Positions 20,851 through 34,127 are shown, numbered from the stretch's first letter. The stretch is DNA of 64,000 bases from Neurospora tetraspora (GCF_033439725.1 NW_026944385.1:1364001-1428000); one strand, 5' to 3'. Numbers and translations: made by a program. Notes: generated by a model not told the origin, from the letters alone.

Positions 20851-23800
20851 ATGTCTTACAAGATTCCGCTGTCTGAGCCCATCGCCATCGTGGGCAGCGG
20901 CTGCCGCTTTACGGGCGAAGCCACCTCCCCCGCCAAGCTGTGGGAGCTTCTGAAGGATCCCAAGGATCTTACGCGCGAAGTCCCCAAGAATCGGTTCAAC
21001 GTCGACGGCTTTTATCACCCCGATGGCGAGTATCACGGCACTACCAACTCGGCCAAGGCCTACTTTCTCGAGCAGGACCATCGTCTGTTCGACGCCAGCT
21101 TCTTCAACATCACCCCGAAGGAGGCTGAGGCCATTGATCCCCAGCAGCGCATGCTGCTTGAGGTAGTGTACGAGGCTCTCGAGTCCGCTGGCTACACCCT
21201 CCAAGACTACTCCGGCAAGAAGGTCGCCGTCTTCGCTGGTGTCATGACGGCCGATTACGATACCCTTTCTCAGCGCGACGATCTGTCTGTCAGCCAGTAC
21301 TACGCCACTGGCAATGCTCGCTCCATCATCTCGAACCGCGTGTCGTACTTTTTCAACTTCCACGGTCCTTCTATGACCATCGACACTGCCTGCTCTTCCA
21401 GTCTTGTCGCCCTCCACCAGGCTGTCCTCTCTCTTCGCTCGGGTGAGGCTGAGATGGCTTGTGTTTCAGGTGTCAACTTGATTCTCACCCCTGAGCAGTT
21501 CGTCGTCGAGTCGAGCTTGCACATGCTTAGCCCCACTGGCCGCTGCCACATGTGGGACGATCGCGCTGACGGTTATGCACGTGGCGAGGGTGTCGCCGCG
21601 ATCTTCATCAAGCCTCTTAGCAAGGCTTTGGCCGACGGCGATCGTATCGAGGCCATCATTCGCGAGACCGGTGTCAACTCTGACGGCCGCAGCAAGGGCA
21701 TCACCATGCCCAATTGGGAGGCACAGTCCACCTTGATCCAAGACACCTATCGTCGCTCGGGCTTGAACGCCAAGGACCCCATTGATCGTTGCCAGTTCTT
21801 CGAGGCTCATGGTACCGGCACTGCTGCTGGTGGTAAGTTTTCTTCCCTTCTTCTCTTAACTCGATCAGATCAGCTAACAGTTTTCCGCAGATCCCAATGA
21901 GGCTAGAGCCATTGAGGATGCCTTTTTCGGCCGTAACATCAGCACTGCTGGCCAAGACACGGCCGAAGTGTCAAAGCTGCTTGTGGGCTCCGTTAAGACC
22001 GTCATCGGTCACACCGAAGGTGCCGCCGGATTGGCCGGTCTGTTCAAGGTGGTTCATGCCATGATCAACGGCACTGTGCCCCCCAACTTGCACTTCAACA
22101 GACTTCAGCCCGCTGTTGCCAAGTATTACTCCCACCTTCATGTGCCCACCAAGGCCATGGCCTGGCCTTCTGTCCCGGCTGGCCAGCCTAGACGTGCTAC
22201 TGTCAATTCCTTTGGATTCGGAGGAACCAACTCGACTGCAATTTGCGTAAGTTTCACCAACTCTTGGTTGTCTTGCTGCCTGATCTGATACTAATGGTTG
22301 TTTAGGAGATGTACGTCCCGGAGATTCATGACCCGGTCGCCAAGGTCTTTGCCCCGACCCTCGTCATGCCCAAGCTGATTGAGTCGGGCTCTCTCTCGGC
22401 TGACGGCCAGATTCGTCTGCCGCTGGTTCTTTCTGCCAGCTCGCCCAGGTCTTTGGGCGCTGTTGCCAAGTGCTATCGCGATTTCCTCGCGCAGCACGTA
22501 TCTATGCCTCTCGAGCACGCTGCTTGGTATGCCTACAAGCACCGCACGGCTTTCCCTTACCGCACTGCCGTTACCGGATCGTCATTGTACGACATCATGA
22601 AGGGTCTCGATGCCTTGATTGCAAAGACCGATGCTGGCAAAGCGGCTACCATCAGTGTTCGCGCTCGCCCTGAGACCGATATTCCCAAGATCCTGGGTAT
22701 CTTCACCGGCCAGGGTGCTCAGTGGGCCACCATGTCTCGTGGTTTGCTGCAGAGCAGCAAAGTGTATGCCAAGTGCATTCGGAAGCTTGATCAGGTCCTT
22801 CAGGCCTGCCCTCATCCGCCCTCGTGGTTCCTTGAACAGGAGATCATGGCCGACGAAAGTCTCTCTAGAGTTGGGAAGGCGGCCATCTCACAGCCTCTCT
22901 GCACCGCGGTTCAAATCGCCCTTATTGACCTCCTCGCTCACTTGGGCATCACTTTCCACACCGTTGTCGGCCATTCTTCCGGCGAGATTGCTGCCGCTTA
23001 CGCGGCTGGCAAAGTTTCAGCTCGCGACTCGATTCTCATCTCCTATTACCGCGGCAAATACGCTTACCTTGCCTGCGGTGCTCAGGGCCAGTCGGGCGGC
23101 ATGATGGCCGCAGGTTTGACCAAGGCAGAAGCTGAAGAGCTTTGCGCCATGCCGGAGTTTGGCAACCGCGTTTGCGTCGCTGCCAGCAACGGACCCAGCA
23201 GTGTCACCTTGTCAGGCGATCTTGACATCGTGCAAAAGGTTCATGATCACCTTGTCAACGAGAAGAAGTTTGCGAGAATGCTGCAGGTCGACACGGCTTA
23301 TCACTCGCCTCACATGGTGCGTCCTGCTACTGGGTACATGGAGGCTCTCAAGGCTTGCAACATCTCTCCATTACAGGACGGTAACGGCACCACTTGGGTG
23401 TCCAGCGTCTACGGCCATGGCGAGCCCACTTCTGAAGAGCTCGCGTCCTCCTACTGGCGCGACAACATGGTCAACGCAGTTCTTTTCTTTGAGGCTGTCA
23501 GCACTGCTCTCGAGGGACAAGGTCCCTTTGACTGCGCTATCGAGGTTGGACCTCACGCAGCCCTGCGCGGCCCCGTCACTCAGACCATGAAGGCCAAGTC
23601 GGGAGAGGCCATCATCTACTCTGGTCTGCTCGACAGGAATCTTGACGATCGCATTGCTTTTGCCGACTTCTTGGGTTGGATGTGGTCCAACTTTGGCTCC
23701 TCGTCGACACAGATCGAGAAATTTGTCCAGGGCTCAGTGAAGCCCGAACTGGTTCATCTTCGCTTCCAGCAGGGTCCGAACTATCCTTGGGACCACTCGC

Positions 23801-26800
23801 ACACCTACTACCGCGAGTCTCGCGTTTCTCGCCAGTATCACTTCAGGACTCACAAACCTCATGAGCTCCTTGGTATTCGTACTAGGGACGACAACGAGCA
23901 TGAGCTCAGATGGCGCAACATTATGAAGTACGCCAAGCTTCCGTGGGCCCAGGGCCACAAGTTCCAAGGACAGGCGCTTCTTCCGGCTTCGGCCTACTGC
24001 ATCATGGTTTTGGATGCTGCACGCGTCCTCTTGGGTGAACGCGCCGCTTCTGTCGTTGAGTTGCGCGACTTGAAGTTCATGGCTGGCATCACGCTCGAGC
24101 CAGAGTCTCCTGGTGTTGAGACCCTCTTCTCTTTGGTGGTGTCCAATTCTCCCAAGGATGCCTCGACTATCGAGGCCTCGTTCACGCTCACCTCGGCGCC
24201 TGCCGACGGTACCATTGACATGAAGCTAAACTTTAGCGGACAGCTTCATATTGTCCTCGGAGAGAAGTCTCCCAATGCACTTACCCATCGTCCTGCGCAG
24301 CGTGCCGAGACTCTCTCTGCCCAACCCGAGGCGTTTTACAAGATGATGGCGGGTACGGGTTTGGATTACAACGGACCTTTCAAGGGTTTGACGACGATTG
24401 AGCGTCGCTATCAGTTCTCCTCTGGCACTGCGAAGAGGTTCCATGCAGATGACCAGACGGGCTTGGACATCAGCCCTGCCACGCTGGACAGCTGCTTGCA
24501 GACTGCGTTTCTCACTGTTTCTTCCCCCGGTGATGGGTAAGTTTCCCTCTTCTGTTTGATAGTCACTCACCGTCTTACTAACCGCTTTCATAGGTCCCTG
24601 TGGACTTCATTCCTTCCCAAGGTCATGAGTCGTGTCAAGTTCAACCTTGCTACCTGCCGCAGCGGTGCTCGCGATGATGACCTCGCTGTTGATGCCTATC
24701 TCACCAAAGGCACTCCTTTCTCCAAGACCGCCACAGCCTCATTTACGGCTGAGATCAACATTTACAACCCCAATGGCGATTTGGAGATTCAGATTGAGGG
24801 CCTCACTGTTGGCTCCTTCACATCGACCCGCCCCGAGAATGATAAGGAGCTTTATCTCACCACCGTGTACGAACTCGACCCTGAGGATGAGATCGTTGCT
24901 TCTCCACCTGAAGCCCTCAATGGCGTTAGCCCCATGCTCTTCGAGAGCTGTGCCAGAGTTGCCTCATCTTACGTTGAGCGCGCTGCGCTCAATCGCCTCA
25001 AGGAGACGCCCAGGGATCTGCTTGAGCCAGCGGGTTACCAGACCGAGACTCGCTTGGTTTCCAACTCCTGGCCCAACGAGACCGAGGAGAGTCTGGAGAA
25101 GTTCGTCCGTTCTTCTCCCTACTTCATGACACTCGACTTCATTCGCCACCTAGGAGAGAATCTTCCTGCCGTCCTTCCGGGCATGCTTCCTAGCCTGGTC
25201 GAAGAGGCACATCAACTCTCATATTTCCAGAAGCAGGTCGGCCGTGTTGTTCGCCAGATCGTCCACAAGTACCCTCGCATGAACATCCTTGGTTTGACTG
25301 ATCCCGACTTGGGCTTGACCGAGCACATCATGGAGGCACTCGAGGGTTCGTTCCTGAGCTACCGCATTGGTGGCAAGCCCGAGACAAATCTCAAGGAGCG
25401 CACTCCTCTTGCCGAAGGGATTCGTAAGAAGATCATGGTTGACGAGGTCGACCTCGAGGGCGATGCTGAATCTGCCGGAGGACCTTATGATCTTGTGGTT
25501 CTCAACACGTCCATCCTCGAGAACAAAAAGACTCATTCCGCGCTACAGCTTATCAGGGATTCGATGCGCCCTGGCGGCTTCCTTATTGTCGTCCATGCAT
25601 CTCGTACTCCGCTCAAGGACAGGATGCTTCGTTGCGCTGGCCGTGCTTCGAGCGACGACGGAATCGCCACACCTCCTGACTGGCCTGATCTCATCGAGGA
25701 GTGTGGCTTTGAGAACACTACCAAGAACTCAGACATGTGGTTCAATCCTGGCTTCACCCTCAGTGTGAGACAGGCAAAGTCACAGAGGAAGAAGCAACTG
25801 CTCTGGCCTCTTCATCACGCCACTGCGACTCCTCTTGTCAAACATCTTCTGATCGTGGGCGGCAAGAAGGTCTGGACATCTTGCATCTCCTCTGGTGTTT
25901 TCCAGGAACTTGCCTCGTTCTGCGAAAGGATCACGGCTGTCGACTCCTTTGAGGATATCCACAACGACGAGTTGCTCTCGTCTTGCACCGCAGCCATCTT
26001 CCTTGGCGATATCGATGAGCCCATTCTTGCTGACATGACAGCCGTGCGCATGAACACCATTCGGTCCTTGCTGCGTCCCCAAATGCTCATCATGTGGGTC
26101 ACTCATAATGCGAGGTTTACCAATCCCGACCATGCCGCATCGCTTGGCTTTACCAGAACGGTGACTGGTGAAGTCCCCGGATTACACATCCAAGTGCTCG
26201 ATCTCGACACCATCGACACTTTCCCGGCCGTTCGCGCCGTGTCCAAGACGTTTGCTCGGTTCATCGTTCACTTCCTCGGCGACAAGAACGAGGATGATGA
26301 GCCCTTGTGGATTCGTGAGCACGAGGTGCACCTAGAGGGTGGCCGCTTGATCGTCCCTCGTGTTCTCCCATGGAAGGAGGGCAATCAGCGTGTCAATGCG
26401 CCACGCCGCGTGGTGACTGACACAGTCAACACTCTGGAAGACACCGTCGAGGTCCTCCCTTCGGCCTCTGGCCGGTACGAGACTCGGGTCGAGAAGAGCG
26501 GCTCTTATCCTTCGCATGCCGAATCGGCCATGCATGTGGACTACAGCACTGTCAACGTGTTCAACATTGGAGGCGTCTACTCCGGCCATGTCTGCATTGG
26601 CCGCAACAACAAGACTGGCAAGGCTCAAGTTGCCCTCTCCAAGTCTAACAAGTCCTACATTTCGACTGCCTCTACGATCTTCAGCACGCTCCCCGAGGGC
26701 ACTCTTGGTGTTTGTGAGCCACTCTACCTTGGTCTCCTTACCAGGTATCTCTACGCTCTCACTATTGCCGACATGGCTGATGGCAGGGCTGTCATGATCA

Positions 26801-28737
26801 TCGAGCCTGACAGTCTGCTCTTCGAATGCGCCAAGGATGTCTTTAACAGCCGCGGCCTCTGGTTCCTGGGTGCTTCCACTTATGAACGTCGTACCCAAAC
26901 TGTCCCCGGTATGGTCTTTGTTCATACCCAGTCGACTTCAAGGCAGATCGAGGCCCTCTATCCCCTTGACGGAGCTTACGTTGTCAACATGCTGCCTAAG
27001 ACACACGACATCTCTCGCATGCTCACTGATTCGGTGCCTCAGAATTGCGAGTACCTCACCCAGGATGATCTAATCTCCGCTACTCATTTCACGGCCCGCC
27101 CTAACGCGGCATTTGTTCAGAAGCTCTGGGAAGAGGCTGTAGCCCTTTCGTACAACAGCATGAAGAAGATGTTGCTCGACGCCAACGAGCCTTCTTTCGA
27201 TATGCAGGATCCCATTACTTTGCCGAAGTTGCTTGACTCTGCTGTGTCTGGAGAGGCTTTCCAGATGCTCGACTGGAAGGCTGAGCGATCTATCGCTCAC
27301 ATGATCAAGCCCATCGTGGGTGAGAAGATGCTCCGCCCTAACAGGACTTATGTCCTTGTCGGCATCACTCGCGATATGGGTCAGAGCCTCTGCTCTCTCT
27401 TCATCGAGCAGGGTGCTCGTCACCTTGTCTTGTGCAGTCGTAACCCTCCGAAGGAGCAGCCTCAGTGGCAGAGGGAGCTCAATGCTCGCGGCATCAAGGT
27501 CAAGTTTGAGGCGATGGATGTTACCAACCTCAACACCGTCATTGCTTTTAAGACGAAGCTTGCTGAAGACTCTTGGCCGCCTGTCGGAGGCGTGGTCAAC
27601 GGTGCCATGGTCCTTGACGACCGCGTCTTCTCCGAGATGTCTGTCGAGACTTGGAATCGTGTCATGAACCCCAAGGTGGTTGGTTCCAAGAATCTCGACG
27701 AGGTCTTCAACTCTCCGGATATGGATTTCTTCATCATGACCTCGTCTTTCGCTGCCATTGGCGGCCACGCCGGTCAGTCGAACTATGCCGCGGCCAACAT
27801 GTACATGAATGGCATCGCCGCTTCCCGTCGCTGCCGCGGACTGCCGGCCACGGCTCTCAACATTGGTGTCGTTTACGGTCTCGGCTTCCTGCACCGTGAG
27901 AAGGACGACCTGTATGCCGGCCTGGAGCGCGAGGGATATCCGCCCATCTCAGAGCGCGATCTTCATCACATGTTCCTCGAGGCTATTGCTGCTGGTAAGC
28001 CCGTGGGCCATCAAGTCTACGACATCACCACCGGCATGAACCGGTTCCGCATGGACGCACCCAACCAGCACTGGCAGCTCGATCCTCGTTTCTCTCACAA
28101 CACCCTCCCCGAGGAGGACGAAACCGCCGCTGGTTCTGCCGGTCAGCAGATCAAGTCTCTTGCCGAGGATCTTGATGCTGCCATCACCAAAGAGGACGTG
28201 ATGAAGGTCTATATTCTCGCCTTCATCGGTCGCTTGGAGGCCCTCCTGCAGATTGCCGAGGGCGAAATCACGCCAGCCAACAACCTCACTGAGCTTGGTG
28301 TGGACTCTCTCGTCGCGGTCGAGATCCGCTCCTGGATCTGGAAGACGGTTGCCCAGGACGTTGCGGTGATGAAGATCCTCAGCGCCACCAGCATTTCCCA
28401 GTTGTGCGACGGCATTGCCACTGACCTTTTGGCCACCCGCGGTGCTGAAGCCAAGAAGTCTACTGCTCCTACTGAGCAGAAGAAGGAGGTCCCCGCCGGA
28501 TCTCAGACTTCGCAGGCCGGTGGCAGTTCGGTCAAGTCGGCTCCGAGCACCACTCCCTCTCTCGAGACTTCGGCTAGCACTTTGACTGAGGCCACTGTGG
28601 TTTCGATTGTCAGCACTTCCACTGTGATCTCCAGTGCCAGCACTGCTACCAGCGTTGGTGATGATGCTGATGAGGATAAGGCCTTGTCAGCTAGTTGGGA
28701 GGACGTGGGAAAGAAGGAGTCTGCTATCTTTCTCTAA
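20851..28737 (+). CDS. Reducing type I polyketide synthase, KS-AT-DH-(degenerate MT)-KR-ACP, no ER
   Basis: Four exons (20851-21832, 21891-22246, 22306-24536, 24594-28737) with GTAAG-type donors join in frame to about 2570 residues. The enzyme builds a partly reduced polyketide by repeated condensation in the cytosol. Seen: ketosynthase with Cys181 (DTACSSSL), His320 (EAHGTGT) and His368 (GHTEGAAG); acyltransferase with Ser670 in GHSSG; dehydratase with His997 ([10 protein letters not shown]) and Asp1174 (LDSCLQ); ketoreductase with a nucleotide site near 2107 ([10 protein letters not shown]) and Ser/Tyr2254/Asn; carrier domain with Ser2428 ([12 protein letters not shown]). The methyltransferase-like region (about 1400-1560) has LGLTDPDLG in place of the glycine-rich SAM motif, so it is probably inactive. 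No enoylreductase is present. A Ser/Thr-rich tail of about 130 residues follows the carrier. No thioesterase is seen. By architecture it could be the orthologue of the ER-less Sordaria PKS linked to fruiting-body development, but I cannot verify that. Confidence 0.95.
21833..21890 (+). other. Polyketide synthase intron 1
   Basis: 58 bp, GTAAGT donor, GCTAAC branch site, CGCAG acceptor. Splicing joins the KS motif HGTGTAAG directly to DPNEARAIE, the expected family sequence. Confidence 0.92.
22247..22305 (+). other. Polyketide synthase intron 2
   Basis: 59 bp, GTAAGT donor and TTTAG acceptor; joins [12 protein letters not shown] to EMYVPEIHD in frame. Confidence 0.9.
24537..24593 (+). other. 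Polyketide synthase intron 3
   Basis: 57 bp, GTAAGT donor, ACTAAC branch site, CATAG acceptor; lies just after the dehydratase Asp motif and restores the frame (SPGDG to SLWTSF). Confidence 0.92.
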
Positions 28738-31050
28738 GTGATGGATGGTGAGATTTTTCGGTGCGATTTGGTTCGATGGTTCGCTTTTCTGATGGTTCGG
28801 TTCGGTTTTCTTTTCATTTCTTCTAATACTTGTTCTCTTCTCTTCCACTAGACTAGAGTGGAATATTCTTTCTAGATCTTTTTTCACTTGCTCTCGCGAG
28901 CTAGCTAGATAGTCATGGTTACTATACCCTCAGCAACCTACTACATGGGGTCGGCGTTTTGCTTGATAAGGGTTTAAATAGTTTCGCAGTCATAGGTTGC
29001 CGGATATCGGTCGGACATGGCTTGCTCATTTGTAAACACTCCGTTCCGAATACAAGGACGAGTGGGAAATAGTTTGTAGATATAGTTGTCGGATTAGACA
29101 AAAACTTCAAAATAACTTGTGCGATTCCCTGTGCAGTGAAGAAGCAACTATCTCTCCGACGAAGTGAACAAAGGAACAAAGACAATACTGACCACGCGAA
29201 TGAGGGAAGGGCACGAGGTACTGGTGATATGATGAACTAGGCTGACTAAGGAGGAGAGCACAAGACGAACAGAGGGATCGGAACCCTCGAATCCCTCGAT
29301 ATACATTTTATCCATGTGTGGGATCGAATACGAAGACAGTCTGCTTCAATAGTTGGCCATGGCGATGTTTGCTGAGCAAGGTTTGTCTGTGGTGCCAGTA
29401 GGGCAGTCGTTTGCTCTTGTCACGATGTCATGTTGCCGATGGTCTAGACGGCGGAAGCCCGTCAAAACAACTTATAACGACTGAATCATGAATATGGGTC
29501 GGATACCGTACGTGATAACATAAGGGTTCCCGGTAGGTAAAGAGACCTTCGTCTCTTCAACAAGACAGACTTCATGTCCCGATCCCATGTTTGTTTGCTG
29601 ATTAATTCCACTTGGCAGCCGCCCCATCACCATCACCGTCCCACCAAAGCTGAGTACCGTAAACACGACGCGGGAAATAATCCTTCGAGGTACTATGGCA
29701 GAATCTGTGGGCTTCAACGGCAATAGCATTGACGCAGCTGCTCGAGTTCCTTTAACTACGGGTTTGGGTTCCAAGACTAAGAAACCCGAGCAATCTGCAT
29801 TGTTGAATGTGTTTTGTCCTCAGATCTCGAAGACGGGTTTCCGGGTTCCCATGTCTTACGGTATCAAGACATGACCATGGTGGAACCAATACATGATTCG
29901 AGGTGACTTCTACGACGAGATAGGCCTTGGGACAAGGAAAGTAGAATTGCCAACAAGGAGTTGGGACCTCTCGGCCTCGTGCCGTATCACCGAGAATAAA
30001 TAACCTGTGCTGTTCTACCCATGTTGGAAAGCGAGATGACATGACAGAATGAAGTTTCTGGAGGAGGAACTGGCTTGTCAATGTAGATAGGAGACGTTGG
30101 GAGGGAATGGATTGATCATATCCTAAACCCGCCCTCCACTTGTCGTCCCACTTGTCGTCTATACGAGCCATACACATGCTTGGAGAACAGTTGGTGGTCT
30201 CACGACAACGAATTTGTATGGAAAGCACGACATACGTATCCCTGTGAGACTGTACGACTCCCCTCCAAGTCCAAGGCATTTCCTCCGTTGACTTTCACGC
30301 CGGCGGGAATTTCGGTTCGTACAACAGGAGCATTTCGACAACCCTTGACAAACCTCCTCGTCTTGCATGACAGACGAAACCACAATCCACATCCAATTGG
30401 CCATTTAATATGCGCAAAAAGCGTCGATCGCCATTCCCATTACCTTCATTTGAGGGAGTTCCTGCGTTTTGAGGTGGTAATCTGACGGTCTTGGAACACC
30501 TTCCGGGCGCGGACGCGGACGCGGCATCATCAACAGGGCTCCCAGTCCGGGCTTCTTAACTCAGGCTGATATCAAACACGCATAATAGGTATGTAGTGAG
30601 GCAAAGCGACGCAACACAAGAAAACGGACAAGAAAATACGATGTTGCTAGAATGCAGTCCGTTAACGTGGTGCACCACACGCTATGGGCCTTGCCCCTCA
30701 CTAAGAAGCAAGCCAAGGGGCTCAGGGGATACCAAGGCTCTTATGGGTAAGCATTTGCCATTTCCCCTCATGACACCACTTCCAATTTGGAACATGCGGA
30801 ATCAGACTTCCATCCACCTTTTCCGTTCTCAATCTGGGGTACGACAAGGGAAAAGTCGAGATCTGGGGTGTTAACACGGGGCACAGAACTTTGGGAAAAT
30901 GTATGCCTGTAAGCGGATGAAAAAGCCCGAATGGTTTCCCGATTCCCGGCTTGGGTCGCTTGGGTATGACACATGCAGGACCAGAATGTCGACTCCGACG
31001 TCGTTTGCCATGGTTTGGGTACAATGAAGAGCAGCAGTCGGACGATATAG
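28738..31050. other. Intergenic region between polyketide synthase and epimerase
   Basis: About 2.3 kb of normal composition. Open frames on the minus strand (up to 186 codons) have no recognisable domain and are probably chance. No tRNA or repeat stood out except a short GGACGC-type hexamer run near 30508-30523. The left part should contain the synthase 3' UTR and the right part the epimerase promoter. Confidence 0.5.
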
Positions 31051-31057
31051 AGAGGGG

Positions 31058-31064
31058 TATATAA
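31058..31064 (+). promoter_or_regulatory. TATA box of the aldose 1-epimerase gene
   Basis: TATATAA about 100 bp before the start codon, at a normal spacing for a fungal core promoter. No factor site is assigned. Confidence 0.55.
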
Positions 31065-31160
31065 GAGGAGGCTGGAAGCCCAAAAGGAAAGGAGTGATGC
31101 TCATGTGGACGCGGTTTTGAAGCAGTCAGTGGGGTTTCTGAGCATCGTCCGAAAAACACA

Positions 31161-32522
31161 ATGAAATCCATCATCACCTTTCTTGCCCTTCTAATGGAGG
31201 CGGCAACAGTTCTCGGCGCTCCGGGCAAGGGCGTCAAGCCCGGCCCCGACGGAAAGTACACCATTGCGGCTCCGGGAATCAAGGCGCAATTTATCCCCTA
31301 CGGCGCCACCCTCACCAACCTCTTTGTCAAGGACAAGAACGGCAAGGACATCGACGTGGTTCTGGGTTATGATGATGTGGACTATTACCGTTAGTGATCC
31401 GACGAGACGAAGCTGGTCGAGTCCAATGCAGAATCCACTAACGGAGACGACAGCCAAGGACCCGGGCCACCCCGTGTACAACGCCATTCCAGGTCGTTAT
31501 GCCAACCGTATCGGCAAGGGCAAGTACACCATCGACGGCGAGGAGTACCACACCGAGTTGAACGACGGTAACAACACTTTGCACAGCGGCACCAACAACT
31601 GGTCGTACCGATTCTGGAACGTCACCGAACACACGCCCACTTCCATCACCTTTGCCATTTTTGATGCTTCCAACTCGTCGCTGGGCATGCTGGGCCGTGT
31701 TGATTCCACCGTGACCTACTTTGTGAGCAAGAACACCTGGCACATCAAGATGAACGCCGTTTCTCCCGAGAGGAAGACTCGTAAGTGACTGAAGGAACTC
31801 ACCTCCCTTACCTGTAGTTCCGGGCTGCCATGCTAATACCACCAAGCTGTCCTTCTCACTCAACACACCTACTTCAACCTCGACGCTTACAAGAATCCGG
31901 CCACGGACAAGATCTGGGATCACACCCTGTATATGCCCTACTCGGCGCGCTACCTTGAAGCCGACCAAGGTGCCCTCCCCACCGGCAAGATTCTGACTGC
32001 GGCCCCGGGCTCCATCAACGACTTTGCCAGCGCTGCCGGCCTCGCTTTAGGCCACGCTCGCGATCAGCCGGGGTTTGCAGGCAACTGCGGTTCTAACGGC
32101 GCATGCGAGGGTTATAACGGGTATTGGTTGATCGAGGATAAGCCGTCGAGGGACGCCGTGGTCGTTTCTCTGGCGAGCCCGTTCTCTGGCGTCAAGGCCG
32201 ATCTGCGGACCGATCAACCAGGTGTCGTACTGTATTCTTGCAACTGGATGGACGGGAGCGCGCAGCTGAAGAGCACACAAAAGCTTGCTGTGAATGGGAC
32301 GACGGTGCCCAGAACTGTCGGTAGAAGCTCGTGTGTTGCCATTGAGGCTCAGGATTACCCCGATGGTATCAACCAGTAAGTTTGCCTTGACGAAATGACA
32401 AGCAGACTTCTCGATAGCTAACCCAAAGGCAAAGCCCGGAATGGGGACGGGTCGACAAGCAGATTCTCGGCCCTGGCCAGAAGTACAACTGGGAAAGCTC
32501 GTGGACATTCGGGCTGGTATGA
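31161..32522 (+). CDS. Secreted aldose 1-epimerase (galactose mutarotase)
   Basis: Four exons (31161-31389, 31454-31780, 31847-32375, and about 32435-32522) join to about 390 residues. The enzyme interconverts alpha and beta anomers of aldoses such as galactose. A hydrophobic N-terminus (MKSIITFLALLMEAATVLG, then A) looks like a signal peptide, so the enzyme should be extracellular, as in other secreted fungal forms. Family blocks in order: YGATLTNLFVKDKNGK, DPGHPVYNAIPGRYANRIG, NNTLHSG, the catalytic-His block LTQHTYFNL and the late Glu in VAIEAQDYPDGIN, where the general base is expected. The product ends WESSWTFGLV. The last acceptor is uncertain: AG at 32428 or 32434 both keep frame and differ by two codons. 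Intron donors are GTTAGT, GTAAGT and GTAAGT. The role in sugar uptake is inferred. Confidence 0.93.
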
Positions 32523-34127
32523 GGTCAGACGGGCCGGCCGACGTTGTGATGGCGAAGAGGCGATTAAGCAGACGTCGAGGTGTGGTGGGAAACCCAACCA
32601 GACTTTGGAATCACCACCCTACCCATCATGCTCCCTTATCAATCTCGACGATATCGTGTCGAATTGTTATTCCGGAACAATACACCAGTTTAGTGTGGCG
32701 ACTCCAAAGTCGCATGCCATGCTTCCCACTGCAATGTGTCCCACGAACCGTGATAGAACCAGTTCACCTGCAGCCCTGTCTATCAGCATGTAACCTAGAA
32801 GCCAGGAAATCGGACGGAACACACGTAGGGGCCGTGAGAAAGCGTTCCGGGGAGGAACAGGTCGTGATGGCGAGGAAATCATAACCCGATCGTTATCATC
32901 GCTTTTGCTGCCGAGTTCCGCTTGAAGTCGGCTTGTTGGTTGTGCGTTCCGTTCCGCCGGTATCATATTGCAACTCTGTAAGAGGCAAGTTGGAACTTGA
33001 TGCAGACCTGGTGATGCTGTCACACAGCTGTGTCTGTCACAATGAGAGTGGTTACTTCGACTGGACGCGTAAGAGTCATGGAAGACCTTCTCGACTCTGT
33101 CGGCCCTCTTTGCGAAGGGGCCGATGAAACATGGCACTAGCACATGGCAGGCTAGCATACCTAGCACATCTAGGTACACAGTACAGTGACCCACGGCGGG
33201 GTCAGCAGTATCGACCCCCATTGCCAAGATTGGAAGGTAATATGGACGACTAGCGCAAGCGACTGGGAAGCTCGGAAGCGCAAGCGGACCACAGCATTTT
33301 AGCTTGTATAACGTTATCGCTACCCGGCACTTCTGTTATTGGGTACGGATTGGGGTCGAATTCGAGACGAACGAGCGATGAGTTGAAAATGCCGCGGTTA
33401 TTGAGGCGTAACAGGCTGTATTGAATGATGATATTGTGGGTGGGTGGTATACAGGCTTGTCGCCGCTGCCACATTCCTCGGCGTGCAGACGATGGCATCA
33501 AAACGGCAGCAGGATGGGAGCGGAATGGGTGGCCAAGCAAGAGATCGGGCGAATTGATTGTGCTGGGCGCATATTTGACAGATCTTGTCGATTTCTTGTC
33601 AGTGCTTGTCGTTGCTTGGCTATTCCCGAGCGTGGGATGTCTGCCTCTGACGATAGGGCACATGGTTAGTCGGGTGTTCTCTTGTTGTTTTCACATCAAA
33701 CTCACAAGTGCCGTTTGCATGGAAGCGATCCTTATCCAACGCTAAGAATATCAGTCCTGTAGCCGTCTGGCCTTTTGGCCTTTTGGAGCCCCTATTCCCG
33801 ATGCCTAGACCTCAGTAGTGGCAATCCGACCCTATGTTAGGAACACTAAGGGGGGAGACTGAAGCAAGCGAGGACAAGGTGTCTTGGCTAACTGGCGAGT
33901 CTAATTGAACTGCCGCATCCAGCAGTTTACCCCAACGGTCTCTTGGCTACGGATATCGGCGTCCAAGTCTTTGCGCCGCTGAAGCGCAGTGTGTGACGGA
34001 CAAGCCCGTAAAGAGAAGTTGTGGATTCATCATGATCATTGGTGCGGGACAACATCAGGTCGAGGTATGGAAGGCGGTTCGGATGTTCCGTCACCCAGTC
34101 AGCCCCGCTGGTCCACCGGGTTCTTCT
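32523..34127. other. Intergenic region between epimerase and Copia fossil
   Basis: About 1.6 kb of normal composition without a gene I can support. Short frames on both strands look like chance. The composition changes sharply to AT-rich just past 34300, inside the Copia element. Confidence 0.5.

Noticed and set aside
27070-27894. Minus-strand open frame inside the polyketide synthase
   Set aside because: It is antisense to the well-supported ketoreductase region.
29752-30279. Minus-strand 175-codon open frame
   Set aside because: No family signature and overlapping open frames on the other strand; probably chance.
30722-31282. Minus-strand 186-codon open frame
   Set aside because: It overlaps the TATA box, start codon and signal-peptide region of the epimerase gene on the other strand.
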